A stretch of DNA of 64,000 nt from Paenibacillus sacheonensis (GCF_009909195.1 NZ_JAAAMU010000018.1:62001-126000); one strand, 5' to 3'. Shown: positions 8,467 through 17,446, numbered from the stretch's first letter. Made by a program: numbers and translations. The notes: generated by a model from the letters alone, not told the origin.

Positions 8467-9246
8467 ATGAGCATGCTTAACCTGACCGAAGAGCAGTTGA
8501 AGCAGTATGACGAACGGGGATATATCGTGTTCGACCGGTTGTTCAGCGAGGCGGAGATCGACGTTATCCGCGAGCCGATCGACCGGCTGGACGAGGAATC
8601 CGCGCGCCGCTTGGCGTCGGGCCGGGATTTCATCAGCGCGGCGAACCAGATCAACTTTACCAGCCATTTGAATTACCAGCATCCCGATATTCAGAAGTTC
8701 ATCGCGGATCAGCGGTTCGTGGACATTACGACGACGCTTCTCGGACCGGATACGCGGCTGTATTGGGATCAGTCCGTCTATAAGCGGCCCGAAGCGAACC
8801 GGGATTTCCCTTGGCATCAAGATAACGGCTACGTGCCGACGGAGCCGATTCATTATTTGACCTGCTGGCTGGCGCTCGAGGATTCGACGATCGAGAACGG
8901 CTGCATCTATGTTCAGCCCGGCTCGCATAAGCAGGGTTTTGTCGAGCACGTGTATTCGGAGATCGGCTACGTCTGCTATCAAGGCGAGGATCCGGGCACG
9001 CCGGTAGAGCTGAAGAAGGGCAGCATGGTCGCGTTCCATTCCCTATTGTTCCATCGCAGCACGCCGAATCAGAGCCAAAAGACCCGCAAAGGCTACGTGA
9101 TTCAGTACTCCGTCGTCGGTTCCTTCAACCCGGATACGGGCAAAGAGTTCTTGAACGGACCGATCATCGCGCGGGACGGCAAGAGCGCCTATACCGGCTT
9201 TGTCACGCAGGCCGAGGTCGAGCGGAGCACGGGTACGCGTGTCTAA
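8467..9246 (+). CDS. Phytanoyl-CoA dioxygenase (PhyH) family Fe(II)/2-oxoglutarate oxygenase
   Basis: 259 aa. Start placed at ATG 8467 (MSMLNLTEEQ) after GGAGGAG. The ATG at 8473 has slightly better spacing and is equally possible. The iron-binding HxD is in FPWHQDNGYVP (about residue 119) and the distal His in FHSLLFHRSTPN (about 199), with a downstream Arg in the expected 2-oxoglutarate position. The family hydroxylates small molecules. The gene is followed 48 bp later by an AraC gene on the same strand, which may control it. Confidence 0.9.
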   Translation: MSMLNLTEEQLKQYDERGYIVFDRLFSEAEIDVIREPIDRLDEESARRLASGRDFISAANQINFTSHLNYQHPDIQKFIADQRFVDITTTLLGPDTRLYWDQSVYKRPEANRDFPWHQDNGYVPTEPIHYLTCWLALEDSTIENGCIYVQPGSHKQGFVEHVYSEIGYVCYQGEDPGTPVELKKGSMVAFHSLLFHRSTPNQSQKTRKGYVIQYSVVGSFNPDTGKEFLNGPIIARDGKSAYTGFVTQAEVERSTGTRV

Positions 9247-9294
9247 AGCGATCCGCTGCTGCGCAAACAATCTCCAAACGAAAGGAGCGGCGGC

Positions 9295-10137
9295 ATGACA
9301 GGAAACTTCTTCGAGGGGGGCTGGCGCGTGCGGCCGTCGGCTGTGGCCCATGCGTATTACCCGTCGCTCGATATCCAAAATATCGTGTATCCGCATTGGG
9401 TCGTAAGCTTCGTCACGGACGGCGAGGTCGAATTGCAGGCCGGCGGCGTGACGCGGCATGCCTTCTCGGGACAAGTCATGCTGCATGCGCCGCATCTCCC
9501 CTTCTCGGAGCGATCCGACCGCGGCGGCAATCACCGCTGGTTCGTGGTCGAAGCGGCCAATGATCACGGGATGGAGCTGCTCCGGCTGTATCCCGTCGGC
9601 GAAGTGACGACGATCATGGATCCCGGAAAATATATACAAGTATTCGACCAAATGCTCGCGGCGTGGGGAGACAAGGAAGGGGCATTTCGGGAGATGGAGA
9701 TCTCCAGCCTGTGTCAACTGCTCCTCTTCTATTTGCTTCAGAGCTGGGAGCGGGGCGGCAGAACGCCGCGTTCGCTGCCGGCTTCGAAGAACGACAAGCG
9801 GTTTCAGGTGCTGATCACGCACATCAACGCCAAGCTGGACGAGAAAGTAAGCCGCGAGCAGCTGGCCGAGCTCGTGCACATGAATCCGAACTATCTCGAC
9901 CGCATCTTTGCCGAGAAGTTCCGGCTGACGCCGATGCAGCTGCTCCGCGAGCTCCGGCTGCGCAAGGCTAGGCGGCTGCTGGAGCAGACGGAACTGCCGC
10001 TCTCCCAGATCGCCGTCCAATGCGGAATGGGCGACGCGGCTTATCTCAACCGCCAGTTCGCCAAGAGCTGCAGCATCACGCCTGGCGCATACCGGGAGCG
10101 GGCGCGGCTCGCGAACCAGAATTATTATGGGGGATAG
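9295..10137 (+). CDS. AraC family transcriptional regulator
   Basis: 280 aa, AAAGGAG 9 nt before ATG. Residues 1-150 form a cupin-like sensor part (VYPHWVVSFVTDGEVELQAGG), the last 100 the double helix-turn-helix (REQLAELVHMNPNYLDRIFAEKF and LSQIAVQCGMGDAAYLNRQFAKS). It is co-directional with the PhyH gene and ends at a bidirectional terminator. It is probably a local activator of the SGNH-PhyH unit or of an unseen target. Confidence 0.9.
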   Translation: MTGNFFEGGWRVRPSAVAHAYYPSLDIQNIVYPHWVVSFVTDGEVELQAGGVTRHAFSGQVMLHAPHLPFSERSDRGGNHRWFVVEAANDHGMELLRLYPVGEVTTIMDPGKYIQVFDQMLAAWGDKEGAFREMEISSLCQLLLFYLLQSWERGGRTPRSLPASKNDKRFQVLITHINAKLDEKVSREQLAELVHMNPNYLDRIFAEKFRLTPMQLLRELRLRKARRLLEQTELPLSQIAVQCGMGDAAYLNRQFAKSCSITPGAYRERARLANQNYYGG

Positions 10138-10202
10138 GCGGGTGCAACTATAGTGAATCGTACTAGCGTGCTTCCGCTAATCCGTAAATTAACGAACAGT
10201 AA

Positions 10203-10233
10203 AAGAGCCTCGGCATACACCGCCGAGGCTCTT
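10203..10233. terminator. Bidirectional terminator between AraC and GH42
   Basis: A perfect 12-bp stem, AAGAGCCTCGGC and its complement, with a 7-nt loop, sits between two convergent genes. It has short T-rich flanks on both sides. Confidence 0.8.
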
Positions 10234-10261
10234 AATTTACTGACGTGAATGGCTCGCGTGC

Positions 10262-12328
10262 TTAATTATCGGCGAGCTTCAGAATCGCCACGCCATATGG
10301 CTCTAGTACGAGCTTACCGTCCACTGGTCCGTCGCCGAGCAGGTTGACGACTTCCTTATGGACAGCGACCGTTGCTGGGGTGCTGCCGTAATTCAGCAGG
10401 AATGCGAGCAGCTCGCCGTTCTTGTCGCGCAAGCCGAGCTCCACCTGCCGCGGCGCATCGATCCAGTCTGCCGGCGTTGCGATCGGCAGCTTCTCCAGCA
10501 CCGCGTCCGCGGCTGCATCGTTGAACGCCGCGCCGTAGTACCAAACCTCGCCTTGGCCGTAAGGCCGGCGCGTCATGGCCGGCTTGCCGGCATAGTAGTC
10601 GCCGTCGTACACGGCAACCGTCTCGACCGAAGGATCTTCCGGGCGAAGGATTTCATTAAACAGGAGCGCCGTATATTTCGCATCCTCTTGTCCGTAGCCT
10701 TCAGCGAACGCGATATCCGGCGGCGTGCCGCTGTCCGCGATGACGGTGAAATCCTCGACCGTGATGCCGCACAACGATGCGACCGGACCCGGGAACGGCA
10801 TCATTCGGCATTGGCCCGTCTCGTCCTTGAAGCCGGTGCGGCTGCCGAGTATAAGCGTGCCTCCCCCGGCGACATAAGCCTCCAGCAGCGCAGCCGTGTC
10901 ATCCGACATGATTGCGGCATGCGGGTAGACCAGCACCTTGTACTTCGCCAAGTCGGCGAGCGTCGTTTTGCGGCGCATGTAGATGATATCGACCGGGATA
11001 TGGCGGAATTGGAAGGCTTTGAACCAGGCATTGCCGCTTTGTCCGCTGAGCGGCCCCTGCCAATGGTCGAATTCGCCGTCCCACTCGTTCTCGTAATCGC
11101 GAATAATGGCCGCTTCCGCTAGGAACGACGCGCCCGTAAGCTGCTGGCCGACCGCGGCAAGCTCATGGCCGACGCGCGTTGCTTCCGCGACGCGGCGGTT
11201 ATCCTGGTTATGGTAATCGTTGATGCCGTGCCAATAAATCTCCGTGCCCATCGTCGCCGTCCGCCAGCGGAAATAGAGGATCATATCCGCGCCGTGAAGG
11301 ATCGACTGGTACGTCCAGAGGCGCATTTGACCCGGCTTCGGCGCGGGGAGCTTCATGCGGTTCACCCAGCCGCCTGGACCCGATTGCTGCTCCATGATGC
11401 AGAAGAGCGGGGAGATGGAGCGGATGGCGCTCAGGCTGGACGACCAGCGCCGATCGAGCAGCGGGTTGTCGCCTCCGTCCGGGTACGCCACCGCGAACAG
11501 CGGGTAGGAATCGTACGAGAAGAAATCAAGCAGCTCGTCCGTCAGCTGATGGCTGTCCAGGTGGCCGAACAGGCCGTTCGTCGTTACCCAGTGGTTCGGG
11601 CAAAGCTCGCGCAGTACATCGGCCTGCACCTTCGCGAACGAAATCACGCTGTCGGAAATAAAACGTTTCTCGTCGAGCGCATGATGCGGGTTCGGCGAGT
11701 CGTTGACGGTCGCGCGCGGCAGATAGACTTGGCTCCAGTTCGTATACGTCTGGCTCCAGACGACCGTGCCCCAAGCCTTGTTCAAGCGGTCCAGCGTCTC
11801 GTACTTGGCCTTCGCCCACTCGCGGAACGCGGCATGGTCGGCGTCGGAATAGAAGACGGACGTCTCGCAGTTGAACTCGTTGTCGAGCTGCCACCCGATC
11901 ACGGCCGGATGATTCGCGAAACGCTCCGCCATCTTGCGGGTAATGCGCTCGCAGAGGTCGCGGTAGATGGGACTGTTATAGTTGTAATGCCTGCGCATGC
12001 CGTGGCGGTACGTGACGCCCTTCTGCGAGACGTTCAGCACCTCGGGGTATTTCTCCGTCAGCCAAGCCGGCGGCGTTGCCGTCGGCGTGCCCATGATAAC
12101 CTGCAGTCCATGGCGATGGGCCGCGTCCAGCGCGCGTTCGAACAGGTCGAACCGGAATTCGCCTTCGACGGGCTCGAAGATCGTCCAAGCGAACTCGCCG
12201 ACGCGAATGACGGACATGTCCATCTCGCGCATCCGGCGAAAATCATCCTCCCACAGCGTTTCTTCCCAGTGCTCCGGATAATAACAGACGCCGAGCATGA
12301 ACGCGTCCGTACGGAAACTTTTGCTCAT
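10262..12328 (-). CDS. Beta-galactosidase, GH42 family
   Basis: 688 aa, full length for GH42. The barrel opens with FMLGVCYYPEHWEETLWEDDFRRM. The acid/base Glu lies in GWQLDNEFNC (about residue 145) and the nucleophile Glu is expected near FCIMEQQSGPGGWV (about 310). After that come the trimerisation domain (MSDDTAALLEAYVAGGGTLILGSRTG) and a small C-terminal beta domain. No signal peptide, so it hydrolyses imported galactosides (for example galactan-derived oligosaccharides) inside the cell. GGGAGGGAT precedes the ATG. It is divergent from a LacI regulator, and its promoter overlaps a LacI-type palindrome and a cre-like site. Confidence 0.94.
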   Translation of the reverse strand: MSKSFRTDAFMLGVCYYPEHWEETLWEDDFRRMREMDMSVIRVGEFAWTIFEPVEGEFRFDLFERALDAAHRHGLQVIMGTPTATPPAWLTEKYPEVLNVSQKGVTYRHGMRRHYNYNSPIYRDLCERITRKMAERFANHPAVIGWQLDNEFNCETSVFYSDADHAAFREWAKAKYETLDRLNKAWGTVVWSQTYTNWSQVYLPRATVNDSPNPHHALDEKRFISDSVISFAKVQADVLRELCPNHWVTTNGLFGHLDSHQLTDELLDFFSYDSYPLFAVAYPDGGDNPLLDRRWSSSLSAIRSISPLFCIMEQQSGPGGWVNRMKLPAPKPGQMRLWTYQSILHGADMILYFRWRTATMGTEIYWHGINDYHNQDNRRVAEATRVGHELAAVGQQLTGASFLAEAAIIRDYENEWDGEFDHWQGPLSGQSGNAWFKAFQFRHIPVDIIYMRRKTTLADLAKYKVLVYPHAAIMSDDTAALLEAYVAGGGTLILGSRTGFKDETGQCRMMPFPGPVASLCGITVEDFTVIADSGTPPDIAFAEGYGQEDAKYTALLFNEILRPEDPSVETVAVYDGDYYAGKPAMTRRPYGQGEVWYYGAAFNDAAADAVLEKLPIATPADWIDAPRQVELGLRDKNGELLAFLLNYGSTPATVAVHKEVVNLLGDGPVDGKLVLEPYGVAILKLADN

Positions 12329-12365
12329 GGTTGCATATCCCTCCCGATATCCTATAAAATCATTA

Positions 12366-12380
12366 CTAAACTTAGTTTAG
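12366..12380. promoter_or_regulatory. LacI-type operator palindrome
   Basis: CTAAACTTAGTTTAG has 6-bp arms around TTA and covers the -10 of the GH42 promoter. It is the obvious binding site for the LacI regulator encoded divergently 134 bp away. Confidence 0.7.
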
Positions 12381-12402
12381 AACGAAAGGGAATCGATTTC
12401 AA
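12374..12402 (-). promoter_or_regulatory. Promoter of the GH42 gene with overlapping cre
   Basis: On the minus strand the -35 TTGAAA (12402-12397) and -10 TAAACT (12379-12374) are separated by exactly 17 bp. TTGAAATCGATTCCC (12402-12388) matches the cre pattern WTGNAANCGNWNNCW at all but the last position, so CcpA could block the -35 and LacI the -10. Confidence 0.65.
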
Positions 12403-12513
12403 CCGCTAATTTTGACGTTTTCCGGCTTGAAAGGGATGCCCTTCCACATACGGGAACAGTCCATGCATTCTGATATAATGGACGAGACTAGAGCCGAAGA
12501 GGGGCATGCAAGC

Positions 12514-13506
12514 ATGAACAAGCAGACACGCAAAGCAACGATCAAGGACGTCGCGCGCCATGCCGGCGTTTCTCCGACGACGGTGTCTTTTCTATTGAAC
12601 GGCAAAGAGGATCAGATCAGCGAAGAGACCCGGGAACGCGTGCATGCGGCGATTCGGGAGCTCGATTATACGCCTAACGCGCTCATCCGCTCGCTGCAGG
12701 CGAGGGAGACGCGGACGATCGGGTATTATTTTGGCGCGAACGTGCTGGCCAATCCGTATATCAACGAGTTTTTCGTCGGCTTGCACGAGGCGGCGTCGGA
12801 CTTGGGTTACGATTTGCTCGTCTATCGCCGCCCGCGCGAGGAACTGGAGCGGACGACGTTCGCGGACGGCCGGGTCGACGGCGTCGTATGCTGGCCGAAT
12901 ACGGAGGCGGAGCTGCGGCTGTTCGCGGCGGACGGACTGCGGACGCCGGCCGTCTTGTTCGCGGACACGGATCTGGAGGAACCCTGCAGCGTCGCGGCCA
13001 ATGATGCGCAAGGCATTGCCGAGCTGATGGAGCATCTGCTGGCGAGGGGCTGTGGACGGTTCTTCTTCGTTGGGAACTATCATGCAGGATTGCATCTGAG
13101 ACGCAGGCTGAGCCGATTTCAAGAGGCGCTTGCTTGCAAAGGTCTTCGATTCGAGGAATGCCTGACGACCTTGCTCGATTGGGAGGAAGGGATGCTGCGG
13201 GCGTTCGCGCGACGGTTGAAGGCAATCGCGGAGACTTCCGAGACGCGGATTGCCGTATGCTGCAGCCACGACCTGGCGGCGGAGCAGCTGATGCCCGAGC
13301 TGCTGGCGGCCGGTCTGCGCATCCCGCAGGACATCAGCCTGACCGGTTATGAAGCGACGAATCGCGCGGGCATCACGACGGTGAAGCAGCCGGTACGGGA
13401 GCTGGGCAGAGCGGCGGCCGAGCGGGCCGTCGCCCGGATTACGGGCGGTAAGGCGGTAGGGAGCTTGCGTATGGATACGACGTTTATGGTCGGGACGACG
13501 AGTTGA
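12514..13506 (+). CDS. LacI family transcriptional regulator
   Basis: 330 aa. Start at ATG 12514 (MNKQTRKATIKDVARHAGVS), 9 nt after GAAGAGGGG. The longer frame from 12412 runs through promoter DNA (TATAAT at 12474-12479). Residues 9-60 are the canonical LacI DNA-binding domain (TIKDVARHAGVSPTTVSFLLNG, hinge RSLQARETRTIG). The rest is a periplasmic-binding-protein fold ending in the family signature LTGYEATNRAGITTVKQPVRELGRAA. It most likely represses the divergent GH42 gene, with a galactoside as inducer. Confidence 0.92.
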   Translation: MNKQTRKATIKDVARHAGVSPTTVSFLLNGKEDQISEETRERVHAAIRELDYTPNALIRSLQARETRTIGYYFGANVLANPYINEFFVGLHEAASDLGYDLLVYRRPREELERTTFADGRVDGVVCWPNTEAELRLFAADGLRTPAVLFADTDLEEPCSVAANDAQGIAELMEHLLARGCGRFFFVGNYHAGLHLRRRLSRFQEALACKGLRFEECLTTLLDWEEGMLRAFARRLKAIAETSETRIAVCCSHDLAAEQLMPELLAAGLRIPQDISLTGYEATNRAGITTVKQPVRELGRAAAERAVARITGGKAVGSLRMDTTFMVGTTS

Positions 13507-13546
13507 TTGGGGTTGTTCCTGTAACGGACTAGACGCTGACCGGCAG

Positions 13547-13673
13547 GACAATAACGGACAGGGCTATAACGGGCCGAACAATATCGGACCCAACAATACT
13601 CGACCGAACAATAACGGGCCGAACAATATTGGACCTAACAATACTTGACCGAACAATATCGGACTGAACAAGT
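13547..13673. repeat. 15-bp degenerate tandem repeats downstream of lacI-like gene
   Basis: Roughly eight units of the form CCGAACAATATCGGA, 15 bp apart, with scattered substitutions. The whole 311-bp gap (13507-13817) contains only this array and a short AT-rich segment; no gene was found. The unit length would be in frame, but the frames show only valine/isoleucine-serine runs and no start. Confidence 0.75.
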
Positions 13674-13817
13674 GATAGCGAAGTCGAGGCTGCGGAATAT
13701 TTCCGCGGCCTTTTTTTGCATATCGGGTTCGCGGAATCTGCCGGCAAGCCGCGTCGAGATGCCAAATTCGCTCGTCGTATGCCGGCAATTCGCAGCGAAG
13801 CCGCCGCCGAACACGTC

Positions 13818-14621
13818 TCAAGAAAACAACGGTGTCAGCTCCGACTGGCGGCCGCGGGCGATATATTCCGCCGGGGTCATGGCGCTGTATTTTTTGAAAA
13901 TCCGGAAGAAATAGGACGAGTCGTAATAACCCAAATATTGCGAGATGCCGGCGATGGTCATGTCGGAGTCGAGCAGCAGGTTGCAGGCCTCGAGAAGCCG
14001 AAGCTGGTGCATGTACCGGATCGGCGGCTGCCCGAAGACTTCCTTGAACAAGGCGGTCGTATAGTTCGGCGAGCGATGGATCAGCCGGGCCAGCTGCTCG
14101 ATCTCGATCGGCTCGCGGTAGTGCTCCAGCACGTAGTGCCTCACGATCTGCGCGTACTGCATCTTGATCGGCGTCATCTCCGGCTTCTCCAGCTCCCGCG
14201 AGAGAATCCCGATGAGCTCCTGCGCGATGCCGAGGCAGATGAAGGACCGGAAGCTCTCGCTGCCGCGCATCTCCTCGTAGAGGCGTTCGAACCGCCGCTG
14301 GGCGTATTGGAAGTTGGCCAGCCGGAATCGCAGGAACCGTTTTTGGTCGAGGAACGGGATACCCGTGCCGCTCCCCGGCTCGAGGGTGAACAGCGCGGTA
14401 TACTTCTGATGCGGGCACCCGGGCAGCGTCTCGCCGCAGCGAAGCGTCGATTGCGGGATGTACATAAAGTCCCCTCGCTCCGCGATGACATCTTCTCCGT
14501 TGATCCGGTAGCGCACTTTCCCTTCCGTGACGAGAACCAGGATGTTGTAAGCAATCACTTCCTGCTGCGTCCGCCAATGAGGAATGAAATTATCGAAATG
14601 TACACTCATGATCTGAATCAT
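13818..14621 (-). CDS. AraC family transcriptional regulator of the sugar ABC operon
   Basis: 267 aa. Start at ATG 14621 (MIQIMSVHFDNFIPHW), with GAGGTG 8 nt upstream. Longer frames reading back to 14858 run through the divergent promoter and are rejected. The sensor domain holds LVTEGKVRYRINGEDVIAERGDFMYIP. The C-terminal HTH pair is IEQLARLIHRSPNYTTALFKEVF and IAGISQYLGYYDSSYFFRIFKKYS. It is divergent from the ABC transporter operon. Two direct repeats immediately upstream of that operon's -35 are its probable activation site. Confidence 0.9.
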   Translation of the reverse strand: MIQIMSVHFDNFIPHWRTQQEVIAYNILVLVTEGKVRYRINGEDVIAERGDFMYIPQSTLRCGETLPGCPHQKYTALFTLEPGSGTGIPFLDQKRFLRFRLANFQYAQRRFERLYEEMRGSESFRSFICLGIAQELIGILSRELEKPEMTPIKMQYAQIVRHYVLEHYREPIEIEQLARLIHRSPNYTTALFKEVFGQPPIRYMHQLRLLEACNLLLDSDMTIAGISQYLGYYDSSYFFRIFKKYSAMTPAEYIARGRQSELTPLFS

Positions 14622-14708
14622 ACTAGCGCACCTCAAGTTCCAAAGTTGTGAAAATCCTATCATAGCATGGAGATGCGGACAATCCCTTTTATTAATTCCG
14701 TCCAAAAA

Positions 14709-14747
14709 GATAGGAATAGAAATGTACAAGATAGAATCGAAATGTAC
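14709..14747 (+). promoter_or_regulatory. AraC-type direct-repeat binding site
   Basis: Two copies of a GATAGAA(T)(C)GAAATGTAC-like sequence end at 14727 and 14747, exactly 20 bp (two helical turns) apart. The second abuts the -35 element. A third core, TCGAAATGTAC, lies at 14593-14603 inside the AraC gene. This is the classic layout for activation by an AraC dimer. Confidence 0.65.
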
Positions 14748-14777
14748 GTGACTGCCTGCAAAAGCAAAACCTATAAT
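14748..14777 (+). promoter_or_regulatory. Promoter of the sugar ABC transporter operon
   Basis: -35 GTGACT (14748-14753), 18-bp spacer, -10 TATAAT (14772-14777). The poor -35 next to AraC repeats fits an activator-dependent promoter. Confidence 0.6.
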
Positions 14778-14875
14778 ACACCTACAGCCAGTGAAGAGAT
14801 ACGCTGACATTCGTTCGAGACATACCTGACATACGGATTGCGCTAACGGATGAAACATACGGGAGGGAATCTGTT

Positions 14876-16393
14876 ATGAATAAAATGCAAAAGGGCATCG
14901 GCGGCGCGGCGGCTTTATTGCTGCTTAGCCAATTAGTCGCTTGCGGCGACACGAGCGGGAACGGGAACGGCAGCATTGACGGTGCGTCCGTCACGACAAC
15001 CGGCGAGAAGACGAACGAGGGAGCGAAAGCGGAGCAAGTGACGCTGCGGATCATGGACTGGAGCGACAGCATCAAATCGGTGCGCGAGGAATTCCACAGA
15101 AAGTTCATGGAAAAGCATCCGAATATCAAGATCGAGTACACGCAGCTCACGATCGACCAATTCAAGAACACGATCCTGACGGCGGTCAAGTCGGGCGAGG
15201 CGCCGGATCTGTTCCCCGTTCCCACGGGCATGAAGCTGTCCGCGCTCGTGAAGGACGGCTGGTTCCAGCCGCTCGATCCGTACATCGACCAAAGCTTCAA
15301 GGATCAGTTCATCGACGGCACGTTCCAGAACGGCACGACGGTCGTGGACGGTAAGATCTATTCGATTCCGGAAGCGGAAGCACTGCCGAGCAGCCTGCTG
15401 TTCTACAATAAGAAACTGTTCCGGGAAGCGGGCCTCGACCCCGAGAATCCGCCGAAGACGTATTCGGAATTCCGCGAAGCCGCGAAGAAAATCACGGAAG
15501 CCGGCAAAGGCAAGTATTATGGCATCATCGAAGGCGGCAAGCAAAATAACCGGTGGCTGACGACGGCCAAGGAATGGTCGTCCCTCGCAGGCGCCGGCCT
15601 GAACGGCAACTCGCCGATCGACCTGGCGACGGGCAAGGCGACTTACGATTCCGAAGCGGTGCAGGGCGTCTTCTCCCTGTTCGCGGGGCTGCGAGACGAC
15701 AACAGCTTCCACCCGAACACGATGAGCATTTCCGCTCCGGAGGCGCGCGCGTTGTTCGGTCAAGGACAAGCCGGATTCATCGTGCAGGGCGCTTGGTGCA
15801 TCGGGGTGTGGAACAAGGACAACCCGGATCTGGAATATGGCGTCATGGCGCCGCCGGTGCCGGACTCGGGCCGCAAGGGCTCGATCCCGATCACGAGCAG
15901 CCAGCCTTGGATCGGCTTGTCCGCCGACTCGAAGCATCCGGAGGAAGCGGCGCTGTACCTGAAGGAGTACTACGGCGGCGACTTCTTCCAGCAGGAGCGG
16001 GTCAAGTCCGGAGACGCGTTCTCCGTCGTCAAAGGCATCAACGAGAAGTATTCGACGGTCGAGCAGTTGAAGCAATATTACGCGCTGGCGCACGAGTATG
16101 GCCATTTGGTGCCTGATCCGAACATCGGCAATCCGGAGGCTTCGGCCGTTTTCGCGCAGTACAAGGACGTTCATCCGGACCTAGGCGAGCTGCTCGGCGG
16201 CACGGTGTCCGGTGCGTTTAAGGATTTCAAGACACCGCTGACCGCCTACTCCGGCCAAGTGGACAAAGCGTGGACGTCGGCGATCGACGCCGCGAAGAAG
16301 GAGGGCGCCAACGTCGATGCATCGAACTTCGTATTCGACAACTGGGATCCGATGAAGGACTTTCTGGCGGAGGACTACAAGTCGGCCAAATAA
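14876..16393 (+). CDS. Sugar ABC transporter substrate-binding lipoprotein
   Basis: 505 aa, family 1 (MalE/UgpB-like) extracellular binding protein. The signal peptide ends in a lipobox, SQLVAC, so Cys23 is the lipidated residue. An acidic/Gly-Asn linker follows, then the typical opening VTLRIMDWSDSIKSVREEFHRKFMEKHPNIKIEY. GGGAGGG precedes the ATG by 8 nt. It is the first gene of an operon with two permeases and a sulfatase and lacks an ATPase gene, so it probably borrows a shared MsmX-type ATPase. The cargo is likely a sulfated oligosaccharide, inferred from the sulfatase. Confidence 0.93.
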   Translation: MNKMQKGIGGAAALLLLSQLVACGDTSGNGNGSIDGASVTTTGEKTNEGAKAEQVTLRIMDWSDSIKSVREEFHRKFMEKHPNIKIEYTQLTIDQFKNTILTAVKSGEAPDLFPVPTGMKLSALVKDGWFQPLDPYIDQSFKDQFIDGTFQNGTTVVDGKIYSIPEAEALPSSLLFYNKKLFREAGLDPENPPKTYSEFREAAKKITEAGKGKYYGIIEGGKQNNRWLTTAKEWSSLAGAGLNGNSPIDLATGKATYDSEAVQGVFSLFAGLRDDNSFHPNTMSISAPEARALFGQGQAGFIVQGAWCIGVWNKDNPDLEYGVMAPPVPDSGRKGSIPITSSQPWIGLSADSKHPEEAALYLKEYYGGDFFQQERVKSGDAFSVVKGINEKYSTVEQLKQYYALAHEYGHLVPDPNIGNPEASAVFAQYKDVHPDLGELLGGTVSGAFKDFKTPLTAYSGQVDKAWTSAIDAAKKEGANVDASNFVFDNWDPMKDFLAEDYKSAK

Positions 16394-16401
16394 AGAGGAG
16401 C

Positions 16402-16428
16402 GGACAGCGGCGCCATGAGCCGCTGTCC
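16402..16428 (+). terminator. Intra-operon hairpin between binding protein and permease genes
   Basis: A perfect 10-bp stem, GGACAGCGGC and its complement, with loop GCCATGA, lies in the 75-bp spacer. It has no T-run, so it more likely stabilises the upstream mRNA or partly attenuates transcription, giving more binding protein than permease. Confidence 0.55.
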
Positions 16429-16468
16429 CGTCCTGTTTCCAGGATGAAGGAGGGGAAAAGAGATCGCA

Positions 16469-17446
16469 ATGAATCCATCGCATGCAAGACCGGGGAAGGC
16501 TGCTGCTTCCGTCCGAACGACGCCCGTCCGATTGAGCTTACGTTCGCGCCGAACCGCATGGTGGTGCTGGTTGTTCGTCATGCCGAACTTGGTCTTCTTC
16601 GCCTTGTTCCAAGGCTGGCCGATTCTCGCCAACTTGCATTACGCCATGCTGGATTGGTCCGGCATCAGCACGGGAGCCAAGTTCATCGGACTGGATAATT
16701 ATAAGGAACTGATGCAAGATCCGTATTTCTGGAAGGCCTACAAGCACAGCTTTCTCTTTATGTTCGAAGCCGTTCCATTGCTGCTGCTCGGCGGTCTTGT
16801 CTCAGCCGTCCTGCTGAACAATCCGCTGATGAGATTGGCGAAGACGTACCGGACGCTGCTCTTCATTCCGGTCGTTACGACCGCTTCCGTCATCGGCATC
16901 ATCATGGTGTATATCTGGGGCTCGACCGGAGCGGTGAATTATGCGCTGCTGAAGCTGCATCTGCTCGATAAGCCGGTCAATTGGCTCGGAGACCCCCATT
17001 GGGCGATGTTTACCGTCGTCATGATCTACGTATGGAAGAACCTTGGCATCAACATGATCTACTGGCTGGCGGGCCTGCAAAGCATCCCGAGGGAGCTGTA
17101 CGAAGCGGCCAAAATGGACGGCGCGGCGCCGTTCAAAACCTTCATCCATATCACCGTTCCATTAGTCGCCCCGGTCGGTCTCGTGATTCTGCTGCTTGAC
17201 GTGTCGGGAGCCCTGAAAGTGTTCGACATGATCAAAACCATGACCGACGGCGGTCCGTTCTTCGCGACGGATGTCGTCTCGACTTATATTTACCGGTACG
17301 CGTTCTCCAGCGAGATCGGACTGCCGAGGCTTGGCTATGCATCGGCGGCAGGAATCTTCTTCGCGTTTACGATCGTTCTGTTGGCCATTGCGCAAGCAGT
17401 TATCCGCGGTTCCTTCCGCTCGCTCGGAAGGAGGAGAGGCGCATGA
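16469..17446 (+). CDS. Sugar ABC transporter permease (MsmF/UgpA type)
   Basis: 325 aa inner membrane protein with about six membrane segments (first WWCWLFVMPNLVFFALFQGWPIL near residues 31-51). The EAA loop that contacts the ATPase reads IPRELYEAAKMDGAAPFKTFIHITVPL near residues 212-238. Ribosome binding site GGAGGGG lies about 12 nt before the ATG. It overlaps the next permease by 4 bp (ATGA), indicating translational coupling. Confidence 0.93.
   Translation: MNPSHARPGKAAASVRTTPVRLSLRSRRTAWWCWLFVMPNLVFFALFQGWPILANLHYAMLDWSGISTGAKFIGLDNYKELMQDPYFWKAYKHSFLFMFEAVPLLLLGGLVSAVLLNNPLMRLAKTYRTLLFIPVVTTASVIGIIMVYIWGSTGAVNYALLKLHLLDKPVNWLGDPHWAMFTVVMIYVWKNLGINMIYWLAGLQSIPRELYEAAKMDGAAPFKTFIHITVPLVAPVGLVILLLDVSGALKVFDMIKTMTDGGPFFATDVVSTYIYRYAFSSEIGLPRLGYASAAGIFFAFTIVLLAIAQAVIRGSFRSLGRRRGA

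Noticed and set aside
12412-12513. N-terminal extension of the LacI regulator
   Set aside because: It would translate through a TATAAT box, and the ATG at 12514 with its ribosome binding site fits the family start exactly.
13564-14577. 337-codon minus-strand frame overlapping the AraC gene
   Set aside because: It is out of frame with the AraC domain, and its C-terminal end is translated from the 15-bp repeats.
16402-16428. Full transcription terminator splitting the ABC operon
   Set aside because: The hairpin lacks a T-run and no promoter was seen before the permease gene, so a processing or attenuation role is more likely.
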